From assembly GCA_021162615.1 (NCBI GenBank), contig JAGGYH010000086.1, forward strand, positions 1 to 42,479: 42,479 nucleotides of DNA, given 5' to 3'. Under the pieces are notes generated by a model. It did no database searches and had not been told where the DNA came from. It worked only from the letters and a program-made list of their open reading frames with translations. The position numbers and the translations under genes were made by a program. This document shows, piece by piece, positions 1 to 9,100 of the stretch. Numbering within the stretch: position 1 is the first letter of the stretch; each line of letters opens with the position of its first letter. This DNA comes from Candidatus Aminicenantota bacterium. GTDB taxonomy: Bacteria > Acidobacteriota > Aminicenantia > Aminicenantales > Aminicenantaceae.

Positions 1-42
1 AAGGTGGTGCAGGTTCCTAAGATAAGTTTGATTAAAGTCTAA
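1..42 (+). CDS. 3' end of a truncated upstream CDS (...KVVQVPKISLIKV*)
   Basis: Frame 1 is open from base 1 to TAA at 40-42 and is followed directly by a strong intrinsic terminator. Too short to identify. Confidence 0.4.
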   Translation, partial: KVVQVPKISLIKV

Positions 43-45
43 AAA

Positions 46-78
46 GGGCAGGTGCCAGAAGCACCTGCCCTTTTTTTT
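46..78 (+). terminator. Rho-independent terminator
   Basis: Perfect 10-bp stem GGGCAGGTGC / GCACCTGCCC (46-55, 61-70), 5-nt loop, then T8 (71-78). Confidence 0.9.
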
Positions 79-236
79 GGGGGTCCCTTTTTTTTTGGGG
101 TCGGGCCCGGGCATCTCTTTTATAATCAATAAGATAACCTTACTTTTCCACAGGTTTTACCCCCTCTAAACGCTGTTTTTCAGGCCAAAAAACAGCTCCG
201 ACCAAGACTTATACACATAATCCTTATTGCATTATT

Positions 237-941
237 CTAAGGTGAGAGCGGCTCTTTTTGATTGATACTCTCCTCCACTTTCTCAATCAACTCGTGCATG
301 TTTTTATGATGGTACTCTTTTACTGAGATGGCAGGGTGGAATATGATTTTGATTTTCCCTTTTTTTATAAAATAGCTTCCCCTTGGCATAAGGTCATAGG
401 TCCCTATGATGGATATAGGAACAATAGGCGTTTGGCTGTCGATAGCCATAAAAAAACCACCCCGTCTGAATTTCTGAAGTCTTCCGTCGCTGCTTCGAGT
501 CCCTTCCGGAAAAATAAGAAAAGAGACATTGTTTTTTTTTATCATAAACACAGCTTTTTGCACAGCTCTCTTCCCTCCCTGTTTTCCCATTCGGTCAACG
601 GGAATGAAGTGAGCCTCTTTCATGGCCTGTCCCACTACAGGGAGACGAAATACTCCCTGTTTCAGAATAACTCTCACATTCTGAGGGATGGATTTAAAGA
701 TAAGGGGACCGTCCAGCATACTGAGGTGATTGGGCATGAAGATATATCTGTGGTCTTTTTTTATCCTGTGGAGCCCCTTGTATTCAATTCTGAGCCCAAG
801 AATGACCTCTCCTACAGCGACCGCATGTTTACCCAAAAAAAAGAGAGGTTCCGGCCGGTTATAAAGGGCACATACCAGAAGAATGGGTGTGAGCATGAGG
901 GCGCAGAATACAATAAAAAGATAAAGAATGATAGAACGCAT
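237..941 (-). CDS. plsC: 1-acyl-sn-glycerol-3-phosphate acyltransferase (PlsC family)
   Basis: NHLSMLDG (HX4D motif) and FPEGTRSSDG motifs, with an N-terminal TM segment. Confidence 0.9.
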   Translation of the reverse strand: MRSIILYLFIVFCALMLTPILLVCALYNRPEPLFFLGKHAVAVGEVILGLRIEYKGLHRIKKDHRYIFMPNHLSMLDGPLIFKSIPQNVRVILKQGVFRLPVVGQAMKEAHFIPVDRMGKQGGKRAVQKAVFMIKKNNVSFLIFPEGTRSSDGRLQKFRRGGFFMAIDSQTPIVPISIIGTYDLMPRGSYFIKKGKIKIIFHPAISVKEYHHKNMHELIEKVEESINQKEPLSP

Positions 942-1039
942 GATGTATCATTATAATGATTATTCCAGGTGAATGCGAGAGATGAAATTTGCTTTTTATC
1001 AGGCAGTCATGATAAATTAATTGAATAAAGGATTGAGAA

Positions 1040-1606
1040 TTGGATTATTTAATAGAAATCGCTGAAGAGCTGAATAAAGCAGCCAGGAGTTTTTTTGATA
1101 AGAACGGGAATCTGCTTGAAGAAGTGATCCGGAAGACAGCAGAGCATTTAAAAAAAGGAAAGAAAGTTCTGGTTTTTGGGAATGGAGGGAGTGCGGCTCA
1201 AGCCCAGCATTTTTCTGCAGAACTGGTAAACAAGTTCTTGAGAAACAGGAAGGCTGTTCCTGCTGTTTCCTTAACCACGGACACTTCGGCTTTGACTTCA
1301 ATTGCAAATGATATGGGTTACAGCCAGGTTTTCAGCCGTCAGATCCAGGCATTAGGCAGGGAACAGGACGTAGCCGTGGGGATTTCAACCAGCGGAAATT
1401 CCCTGTCAGTGATTCACGCGTTAAAGGCAGCCAATGATAGGGGACTTATGACCGTGGCCTTAACAGGCAAAGGCGGAGGAAATCTGGCTGAGATTCCGGA
1501 CTATCTTTTGGATGTGCCTTCCGCTTCGACACCCAGAGTTCAGGAAGTGCACCTTTTGATCCTTCACATCATGGCACAGGAAATCGAAAGCAGCCTCTCA
1601 AAATAA
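1040..1606 (+). CDS. gmhA: Phosphoheptose isomerase / SIS-domain protein (TTG start)
   Basis: FGNGGSAAQAQHFSAELVNKF and GISTSGNSLSVIHAL match the GmhA SIS pattern. Confidence 0.88.
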   Translation: MDYLIEIAEELNKAARSFFDKNGNLLEEVIRKTAEHLKKGKKVLVFGNGGSAAQAQHFSAELVNKFLRNRKAVPAVSLTTDTSALTSIANDMGYSQVFSRQIQALGREQDVAVGISTSGNSLSVIHALKAANDRGLMTVALTGKGGGNLAEIPDYLLDVPSASTPRVQEVHLLILHIMAQEIESSLSK

Positions 1607-1615
1607 AGAGAATGC

Positions 1616-3469
1616 TTACCGGCTCCGCCAAAATCCGCCTCTTTTGGGTCTGGTTTTCGGAATAAAAGACTTTTTCTCCTTTTCAGGTTCGCTCTTTTCC
1701 CCGCCTTCTTTATTTAAATAGACTTTGGACCTTTCTTCGCTTTTGTCTATTCTGAAGGAACGCTCTGCAGCCCACAGCACTTCGTCCCTGAGTCCTTCTT
1801 TAGCGACTTCCTCAGTGAATTGTCTCCTTCCCAGGACCAGCTTGTGGATATACTGCTGGATCTCCTGTTCGGAGTAATATTTTCCGGGGTCCCACTCGTC
1901 AAGGTTTTGGCCTTCAGCCTTGACAATCTGCCGGGTTCCCAGCCTTCCTTTCTCATATGTATTGGTCCCGCGCACATCCCCTCTTTGTATCTGGGCCATA
2001 AGGTTTATGGGGATACGCTTGACTTTACGGACAAGCTTTTTTTTCTTTGTTCCGTTTTCCTCATATGTTTCTATGACCTCTCCCATGCCTCCGGTGTTGT
2101 ACTGCATGCACTTGAGCTTGTCCGGATGATTGCTGGAAAGAGTCATGAGAATCTCATAAAGGCGGTTGACCTTTTTGGCTCTGGACCCGATGATGAATGG
2201 GTCTGTTCCTACGATCCGAACAGTCTCGCCGGCTTTGGCAGGCTGGCTGGCATAGGAATGAGTGCTTTCTCCCCATAAATAAGCAAGAACAGCCTGGGCC
2301 GGAGTGAGTTCCTGGGCAAAGGACATGATGGTGTTCCGCCTGGTGATAAAAGCAAAAATCAGCCCGTCCATCTCTTCGATAGGGGGAAGATTGATAGAGT
2401 CGGAAAAGATGTCGACCATTTTCCCGTCTATTTTTACCTGGAGCTTTTTGCGCTGGATCACGGCTCTTCCGTTGGCGGTCAGGCTTTCGTCTAGAAAGTC
2501 AGGTTCTCCGTTAGCCTTGATCATCACGTTTTCATAAAGGGCTGATTTGTCAATCAAAGCATTGTACATGGCTTCCTGATATTTTTCTTCTACATCGGTT
2601 TTGACAAAAAAGTTATTCTCTGAACCCAGTGCAGAACCGTCTTTTCTCAGAAAGCAGATGTCGTCCTGTGTCACAAGGGTTTTCTCGCCTTTGCTGTGGT
2701 CAAGCCCCAGTTGGTGGCAGGACCATGTGGATTTTCCGGTCGCTGTAAGCCCGAAGAGGAAAACACCGTATTTTTTTAATTTTCCATCCTGACCCACAGC
2801 CGTTACTTTTTTGGTCCCTGCATGAAGCCCCAGCATGCCTTTGGTGTCAGCCGCCCACATGGCCTGGCGTAAAAATCCCTTTTTATCCTCTCCCATATAG
2901 TCGGTTCCCAGTGCCACATTGATATTGTGTTCCGGGATGGCCAAGACCTGCTGTTTTAAGGGATGTTCTTCGGGAATATGGATCATAATGAATTCGGGCC
3001 CTGGTCTTTTTTTGGGGCTGTTTTCCGGTTTGAACATGGTCGTGCCCCACATATATCCTATGCGGTAATTCGTCATATCTGCTTCAGGAACAATGAGATG
3101 GCATATGGGATTGAACACATCGTTTTCGCCCATCCTGCGGCGGATGTGGTAAAAAGGCATGGTTCTGAGAAGATGAAGCACTTTGTCCAGCTCTTCAGGG
3201 GCAGCTGATATGATGTTTTTCTGCTCTTTACTGGGGTTGGGAAGCCTGACCGGTTCTGTGCCTAGGTAAACGGTTTTAGGAGCGATGCGGCTGGATATGG
3301 CTGCGCGCCATCCGTAGGAGCCGTATTTTGTTTTAACGCCTGCGTCTTTAGCCCGTGATCCCAGCCACTTCAGGCTGACTGTTCGGATATTGGGTCCCTG
3401 AAGGACTCTTTTCAGCTCTTCCGCGAATTTTTGATAAGCTTTTAAATCAAATATGTTTTCGTCATTCAT
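1616..3469 (-). CDS. Divergent ATP-type phosphoenolpyruvate carboxykinase-like protein with charged C-terminal tail
   Basis: P-loop GLTATGKSTWS; YMGEDKKGF...LGLHAGTK, VTQDDICF, ALYENVMIKANGEPDFLDESLTANGRAVIQ and MQYNTGGMGE align in order with ATP-PEPCK motifs. Confidence 0.8.
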   Translation of the reverse strand: MNDENIFDLKAYQKFAEELKRVLQGPNIRTVSLKWLGSRAKDAGVKTKYGSYGWRAAISSRIAPKTVYLGTEPVRLPNPSKEQKNIISAAPEELDKVLHLLRTMPFYHIRRRMGENDVFNPICHLIVPEADMTNYRIGYMWGTTMFKPENSPKKRPGPEFIMIHIPEEHPLKQQVLAIPEHNINVALGTDYMGEDKKGFLRQAMWAADTKGMLGLHAGTKKVTAVGQDGKLKKYGVFLFGLTATGKSTWSCHQLGLDHSKGEKTLVTQDDICFLRKDGSALGSENNFFVKTDVEEKYQEAMYNALIDKSALYENVMIKANGEPDFLDESLTANGRAVIQRKKLQVKIDGKMVDIFSDSINLPPIEEMDGLIFAFITRRNTIMSFAQELTPAQAVLAYLWGESTHSYASQPAKAGETVRIVGTDPFIIGSRAKKVNRLYEILMTLSSNHPDKLKCMQYNTGGMGEVIETYEENGTKKKKLVRKVKRIPINLMAQIQRGDVRGTNTYEKGRLGTRQIVKAEGQNLDEWDPGKYYSEQEIQQYIHKLVLGRRQFTEEVAKEGLRDEVLWAAERSFRIDKSEERSKVYLNKEGGEKSEPEKEKKSFIPKTRPKRGGFWRSR

Positions 3470-3492
3470 GTTTGTATCATATGGGTGTATTT

Positions 3493-5841
3493 CTATTCTT
3501 GTTTTTCTTTCATTAAGTCTAATATATGGTCAGGTTTTGCCTGGCCGCTGTTTATAAGGAAGCAGGAAGTGTTTTCCAGTAATCTTTTATAAAAGTCTCT
3601 CTGTGATTCCATCCGGTCCGGTGTTGTCAGGAGAATATGGGGATTATAAAAAGGATTTCTTTTTGCCGGGCCTATTTCCGGGAGGGTCCCCAGGCTTTCT
3701 CCGGATTCCAGCATTCTCAGGGCGTCTTCCGCTTCCAGTTTGACCGAGGGAGGGGATACATTATCTTTCCTGAGGATAAACAACCAGCTGAGGGAGCTTC
3801 GTTTGACATGCTTTTCTGGCCCTTTGATCCAGTAAGGGTCTAAGAGAGCATATGAATTTTTTCCGGCTTCATAACAGAATGGAGAACCTCTATCCAGACG
3901 GCAGTCATCTTTCTCAAGGCAGGCTTTGTTTTGACATTCTTCTTTTTTAAGCACCACATTTTCGCATTTGCTGTTGTCAAAAAACGAGGCGAATTGAGCG
4001 TCATACTTCACCGCACTGGTGGGCATGAACAGTTTTCTTTCCGGAGTATCGGCTATTGGAACACGGCCGGAAAATCTGACAAATACGATCTCGTTTGACT
4101 GGAGGCGCATGGCCGGATTCCGGAGCAGATCGAAGAAAATATTTGTTTTACTGGTTCCTTTGGGTCCTATAAGCACAAAGGAACGGCCATGGAATTCAGC
4201 AGACATGCCCCGGACTGCGTGGACATTGAAAAGCCTCTCTGAAACATCCATGACCAGTCCGAATGCCAGGCTTCGCAGAGGGCCGTAGTTATCTGTATTG
4301 ACAATGATTCCGGTTTTTGTTTCCGAGTTGTAAAAGGCCCGGGGTTCACGTCCCGGGATTTTATCCACTGCATAAATGATACCATGAGGCTCTAAATCTG
4401 ATTCCAGTTGAGCCGGATACCAGTTTTCGACCCAGAAGTCATAAAGATGGGGAACATTTGTCCTCAACTGAACGATAACACCATTGATATTCGCATTCCA
4501 TTCAAAATAGTTATCATAACTGAGATGGGTTTCCATCTCTGTGACCAGGGCTTCCTTCATCTGTATGGAGAGAGATGAGTCAACAGGAGGTTTAGACTGA
4601 TAGCGGGTTATGGAATTGTTAAGGGAAATTCTTTTTATTTTTTTGGCGGGTTTGAGTTCGGAGAGAGCTTTAGAGATCCGGTCCATCCCCTCTTCGAGGT
4701 TTTCCATGGACGTGGCATAGGATATGCGGATATATCCTTCAGCTCCGAAAGCTCCGCCCGGAACGATCGCTACTTGGCTCTCTTTTAAGAGATAATAAGC
4801 CATGCCAAAGGAATTGCGTATCTGGTTGTTTTTGAATTCTTTATCAAAAAACGAGGATACATTTGGGAATAGATAAAAGGCGCCCTTGGATTCGAAACAG
4901 GAGATTCCAGGGATAGACTTTAATCTCATGAGTGTGTAGTTTCTTCGCCTATGAAATTCTGAAGCCATTTTTGAAATGGTGTTTTGAGGCCCTGAAAGAG
5001 CCTCAAGGCTTGCTTTTTGGGAGATAGAACAGGCGTTGGATGTGGTATGGCCCTGGATTCGATTCATAGCGCTTATGATTTCAGCAGGTCCGGCAGCATA
5101 TCCTATTCTCCAGCCTGTCATGGAGTAAGCCTTGGACACACCGTTTATAATGACTGTTTTATTTTTTACTTCTTCACCCAACGACGCAAAGCTGTGGAAT
5201 TCAGCCTCTTCGTACACAAGTTTTTCGTAGATCTCATCAGCGATCACAAAGATATCTTCTTCGAGGATAATATCGGCAAGCGCTTCCAGCTGTATTTTTT
5301 TGTAAACAGCCCCGGTCGGATTGCATGGATTGTTAAGGATGATAGCTTTTGTTTTGGGCGATATGGCTGATTCCAGCTGTTCGGGAGTTATCAAGAAGCC
5401 GTTCTCTTCTTTGGCTTGAATAGTAACAGGCTTTCCATTAGCTAAAGATACTGCGTGAGGATATGTCACCCAGTATGGCGCAGGAATGATGACTTCATCC
5501 CCTTTGTTTATTATGGCTTGGATAAGATGGTAAAGCGAGCTTTTGGCTCCTGAGGAGATAATGATCTGGTTTTTTTCATAATCCAGGCCGTTGTCTTTTT
5601 TCAGTTTCTCTATGACAGCCTGCTTGAGGGAAGGCATGCCGTCTATCTGGGTGTATTTGGTGAAGTTTTCTTCAATCGCTTTAACAGCGGCCTTTTTGAT
5701 ATTTTCAGGTGTGGGAAAGTCCGGCTCTCCCACACTGAGATCGATCACATCCATTCCCTGGGCTTTCATCGCCTTAGCTTTGGCGTTGACCTTAAAAGTT
5801 GGCGATTCGCCGATTTGATTTGCCTTTTCTGATAAAATCAT
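3493..5841 (-). CDS. Fusion protein: class I (Ib) aspartate aminotransferase (about aa 1-400) plus HprK/PEPCK-like P-loop module (about aa 428-782)
   Basis: N-terminal half: VGEPDFPTP, APYWVTYP, NNPCNPTGAVY, and PLP-lysine motif VSKAYSMTGWRIGYAAGP. C-terminal half: NVHAVRGMSAEFHGRSFVLIGPKGTSKTN, resembling the HprK Walker A region. One uninterrupted frame. Confidence 0.85.
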   Translation of the reverse strand: MILSEKANQIGESPTFKVNAKAKAMKAQGMDVIDLSVGEPDFPTPENIKKAAVKAIEENFTKYTQIDGMPSLKQAVIEKLKKDNGLDYEKNQIIISSGAKSSLYHLIQAIINKGDEVIIPAPYWVTYPHAVSLANGKPVTIQAKEENGFLITPEQLESAISPKTKAIILNNPCNPTGAVYKKIQLEALADIILEEDIFVIADEIYEKLVYEEAEFHSFASLGEEVKNKTVIINGVSKAYSMTGWRIGYAAGPAEIISAMNRIQGHTTSNACSISQKASLEALSGPQNTISKMASEFHRRRNYTLMRLKSIPGISCFESKGAFYLFPNVSSFFDKEFKNNQIRNSFGMAYYLLKESQVAIVPGGAFGAEGYIRISYATSMENLEEGMDRISKALSELKPAKKIKRISLNNSITRYQSKPPVDSSLSIQMKEALVTEMETHLSYDNYFEWNANINGVIVQLRTNVPHLYDFWVENWYPAQLESDLEPHGIIYAVDKIPGREPRAFYNSETKTGIIVNTDNYGPLRSLAFGLVMDVSERLFNVHAVRGMSAEFHGRSFVLIGPKGTSKTNIFFDLLRNPAMRLQSNEIVFVRFSGRVPIADTPERKLFMPTSAVKYDAQFASFFDNSKCENVVLKKEECQNKACLEKDDCRLDRGSPFCYEAGKNSYALLDPYWIKGPEKHVKRSSLSWLFILRKDNVSPPSVKLEAEDALRMLESGESLGTLPEIGPAKRNPFYNPHILLTTPDRMESQRDFYKRLLENTSCFLINSGQAKPDHILDLMKEKQE

Positions 5842-5863
5842 CTTCTTAATCTCAAATTAAATA

Positions 5864-7270
5864 TCAGTCTTTTTCTTTTTTTTCAGTGCTGAATTTTTCC
5901 TTAAGGTATTCTTTGAGGTCAACACCTGTTAGGGATTTCACTACGTCCGGCATTTGAGCCAGCACATCCGCGACCTGGGAAGTAATTTTTGTGGCTCCTG
6001 TCCCTTTCTCTCCTCCCACTAAGACGATCTTATCGACCTTTGACAGAGGTTCGGAAACGTTTTTCGCAAGTTCAGGAAGTATCTTCAGATAGTTATCAAG
6101 GAAGGCGGCCTGGTTGTATTTGCTCCAAGCCTGTGCTTTTTTCATCATGGCTTCAGCCTCTGCAGCGCCCTGCGCTTTTATTTTTTCTGCCTCAGCTTTT
6201 CCTTCTAACTTACTGGCTTCGGCTTTTCCCTCTGCTTCTGCTTGAATGCGGTAGCCTTCTGCCTCAGCTTCCGCCTTGATCTGGTATTTTCGGGCATCTG
6301 AAGGTTTTATGACCGTGGCATCGAGCTCCTTCTCTTTTCGCTTGATTTCCATTTCCTCTATTTTTATGGCTTCCTGCTTCTCAATGGCCCTGACTTTGGC
6401 CTCTTCTTTTTTGATTTCCTGGCTCAATCTATGACGTTCCAGTTCGTAAGCATGGTCTGCCTGGGCTTTTTTGCTGTTTACCTCGACTTGAGACTCTGCT
6501 TTTTTAGCCTCATTTTCCCACTGGGCTTTGGCAATGAGTGCTTCAGCGTTTAATCTGGCGACTTCTCCTTCTTTTCTAGCCTGTGATGATTTTATGATCG
6601 CTTCTTTTTCAGTTTCGGCTTCGGCAATAGCCGCATCCCGTTTAGCTGCAGCGATGTGCGGTTTTCCCAGAGCATCCAGATAGCCCTGAGTGTCATTGAT
6701 TTCTTTTAGGGAGAAGGAAAGAAGGATGAGCCCCATATTCGAGAAGTCTTTTTTTACTGATTCAATAACCTTTTCAGCGAATTCATGCCTTCCTCTGTAT
6801 ATGTTTTCCACTGTCATGGAACCTATTACAGCTCTCATCTTTCCGTCTAGTATTGTTTGAGAGACCTCTTTGATTCCTTCTTTGCCGGTTCCAAGGAATT
6901 GTTCTGCGGCAAGGTGGATTGAATCGTCATTAGAGTCAATTTTGACCTGGGCTGATGCTTCTGCCTGAATGAGGATTCCGTTGTGTGTGAGCACTTCCGG
7001 GGTTTTAAGACTGAGGTTGATCACATCCATGGGAAGTTTGTCCACTGTTTCTAACAGAGGCCATACAAATGTCCCGCCTCCTAAGCGGTAGCGGTAACCT
7101 ATTTTTCGTTTTCTACCGTCTGGAAGTGTTAAGGTCTTTTTCAAGCCGCCTGAAATAATCAGGGCTTCATTGGGCCCTACTTTTCTGTACTGCTTAGCGA
7201 TTAAAAAAGACAGGAGAACTATGGCTACAACAATAATCGCGATTATTATTATTGTGGAGAGAGATATCAT
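5864..7270 (-). CDS. Flotillin-like SPFH/band 7 membrane protein
   Basis: N-terminal TM, SPFH region, then a long Ala/Glu/Lys coiled coil with repeated AEAEAEGYRIQAEAEGKAEA. AGGAGG Shine-Dalgarno upstream. Confidence 0.88.
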   Translation of the reverse strand: MISLSTIIIIAIIVVAIVLLSFLIAKQYRKVGPNEALIISGGLKKTLTLPDGRKRKIGYRYRLGGGTFVWPLLETVDKLPMDVINLSLKTPEVLTHNGILIQAEASAQVKIDSNDDSIHLAAEQFLGTGKEGIKEVSQTILDGKMRAVIGSMTVENIYRGRHEFAEKVIESVKKDFSNMGLILLSFSLKEINDTQGYLDALGKPHIAAAKRDAAIAEAETEKEAIIKSSQARKEGEVARLNAEALIAKAQWENEAKKAESQVEVNSKKAQADHAYELERHRLSQEIKKEEAKVRAIEKQEAIKIEEMEIKRKEKELDATVIKPSDARKYQIKAEAEAEGYRIQAEAEGKAEASKLEGKAEAEKIKAQGAAEAEAMMKKAQAWSKYNQAAFLDNYLKILPELAKNVSEPLSKVDKIVLVGGEKGTGATKITSQVADVLAQMPDVVKSLTGVDLKEYLKEKFSTEKKEKD

Positions 7271-7312
7271 CGTAACCTCCTTTTTTCATACCACATAATA
7301 TAGTGAAAAAGT

Positions 7313-7341
7313 ATTATAAAGATTTGTCAGACATTTTTAAA
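7313..7341 (-). promoter_or_regulatory. Candidate promoter for the flotillin-aminotransferase fusion-PEPCK operon
   Basis: On the minus strand TTTAAA-N17-TATAAT, about 36 nt ahead of the ATG, with AGGAGG in between. Confidence 0.4.
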
Positions 7342-7349
7342 GAAATAAA

Positions 7350-8291
7350 TTACACCGATGAAAGGATTTGTTTTTTGAAATACTCCACAGTGCGCTCCAA
7401 ACCCTGGTCAAGACTGATTTTTGGTTCCCAATGCAGCTTTTCTTTAGCAAGGGTGATATCAGGACACCGGCGCAGAGGGTCATCTTTGGGAAGAGGCTTG
7501 AATGTTATTTGGGATTTGCTTTTTGTGATTTTAATCACTTTTTCTGCAAGCTCAAGGATGGAGTGTTCCTCAGGGTTGCCCAGGTTAACGGGCCCTGTAA
7601 ATCTTTTGGTTTCCATCATGGATATCAAACCGCGGACCATGTCCGACACATAGCAGAAAGAGCGGGTTTGTGTGCCGTCGCCAAAAACAGTGATAGGTTT
7701 TCCTTTAAGGGCTTGAACAATAAAGTTACTCACAACTCTGCCGTCATCCAAGGCCATGTGAGGGCCGTATGTGTTGAAAATACGGCATATCTTTATATCA
7801 ACCTTATTTTGTCTGTGATAATCCATCGTGAGAGTTTCAGCGACCCTTTTTCCTTCGTCATAGCAGCTTCTTATTCCAATGGGATTGACATTTCCCCAAT
7901 ATCCCTCGGTTTGAGGGTGAACGGCCGGATCTCCGTATATTTCCGATGATGAGGCAAGCAGGATTTTTGACTTTGTCCTTTTCGCCAAACCAAGCATATT
8001 TATGGTTCCCGTGACATTGGTTTTTATTGTTTTTATGGCATTGTACTGATAGTGAATAGGGGAAGCAGGACAGGCGAGATGATATATCCCGTCGATTTCA
8101 GCAAAAAAGGGATGTATGATGTCGTGCCTGACGAATTCAAAATAAGGGTGGCTGATATAATCCCTTATGTTGTTTTTGCTTCCAGAGAAGAAATTATCTA
8201 TACAAAGGATGTCTTTTTTTTGGTTGAGCAGTTCTTTACAAAGGTGGCTTCCTAAGAATCCAGCTCCCCCGGTAACCAGTATTCTGTTCAT
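7350..8291 (-). CDS. UDP-glucuronate decarboxylase / NAD-dependent sugar epimerase (SDR)
   Basis: [10 protein letters not shown] Rossmann motif, [11 protein letters not shown] (YxxxK), [25 protein letters not shown] typical of UXS. Confidence 0.87.
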   Translation of the reverse strand: MNRILVTGGAGFLGSHLCKELLNQKKDILCIDNFFSGSKNNIRDYISHPYFEFVRHDIIHPFFAEIDGIYHLACPASPIHYQYNAIKTIKTNVTGTINMLGLAKRTKSKILLASSSEIYGDPAVHPQTEGYWGNVNPIGIRSCYDEGKRVAETLTMDYHRQNKVDIKICRIFNTYGPHMALDDGRVVSNFIVQALKGKPITVFGDGTQTRSFCYVSDMVRGLISMMETKRFTGPVNLGNPEEHSILELAEKVIKITKSKSQITFKPLPKDDPLRRCPDITLAKEKLHWEPKISLDQGLERTVEYFKKQILSSV

Positions 8292-8293
8292 AT

Positions 8294-9043
8294 TTATTCC
8301 TTGTGGTTGTAGGCAATGAAGAGGGGGCTTTTGTTTTTGAGGATTTGTTTTTGTGACTGAACGATTTCTGTTATTCCTTTTTCAGCCATATCAAGGAGTT
8401 CATGGAATTTTTCCTTAGCAAAGGGAGATTTTTCAGCAGATGCCTGTATTTCAACAAAATGACCAGTATCAGTCCCGATGACATTCATATCTATGGATGC
8501 GTTTGAGTCTTCTATATAGTCAAGGTCTAAAAGGCATTCTTCGTTTACAATACCAACGCTTACGGCTCCGGCCAGGTTTTTCAGAGGCATTTGTTTGATC
8601 TGGTTTTCATCCAGAAGTTTTTTGAGTGCGAGAGCAAGGGAAATACACCCTGCTGTAACAGAGGCGGTCCTGGTGCCTCCGTCTGCCTGTATCACATCAC
8701 AGTCGATGATGATGGTTCTTTCCCCCAGAGTTTTCAGGTCGGTCACAGCTCTCAACGAGCGCCCTATGAGCCTCTGGATTTCCTTGGTTCTTCCCGATAT
8801 TCTTGCGCCTCTTTCTCTTCTGGTCCTTATCTCGGTCGAACAGGGCAGCATGGAATATTCAGCAGTGATCCATCCCAAACCTTTCCCTTTGAGAAAAAGA
8901 GGGACATTTTCTTCTATGGTGGCCGATGCAATGACTTTTGTTTTTCCCAGTTCTATCTGAACGGAGCCGTCTGAATAATCAAGCAGATCCGGTTTGAATT
9001 TTAACGGTCTTAACTGGTCTGCCTTTCTGTTATATGATCTCAT
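8294..9043 (-). CDS. rph: Ribonuclease PH (start at internal [16 protein letters not shown])
   Basis: RNase PH motifs [54 protein letters not shown]. The six-frame ORF extends to 9097, but family length favours 9043. Confidence 0.93.
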   Translation of the reverse strand: MRSYNRKADQLRPLKFKPDLLDYSDGSVQIELGKTKVIASATIEENVPLFLKGKGLGWITAEYSMLPCSTEIRTRRERGARISGRTKEIQRLIGRSLRAVTDLKTLGERTIIIDCDVIQADGGTRTASVTAGCISLALALKKLLDENQIKQMPLKNLAGAVSVGIVNEECLLDLDYIEDSNASIDMNVIGTDTGHFVEIQASAEKSPFAKEKFHELLDMAEKGITEIVQSQKQILKNKSPLFIAYNHKE

Positions 9044-9100
9044 CTGTTTGATTCTGTCACGAATATAAAGAATAGTACACTTGCCGAAAAAGTTCAAACA

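Noticed and set aside
172-196. GCTGTTTTT/AAAAACAGC hairpin as the plsC terminator
   Set aside because: 9-bp stem is real, but the minus-strand 3' side lacks a T-tract, so termination is not supported.
336-956. 206-aa plus-strand ORF
   Set aside because: Antisense to plsC; low-complexity composition and no motif. The same applies to the other long antisense ORFs (e.g. 1820-2278, 5017-5370, 7368-7949, 8591-8974, 14985-15557, 27420-27863).
4167-4385. 72-aa minus ORF inside the fusion gene
   Set aside because: Alternative frame of the aminotransferase-fusion CDS with no independent coding evidence.
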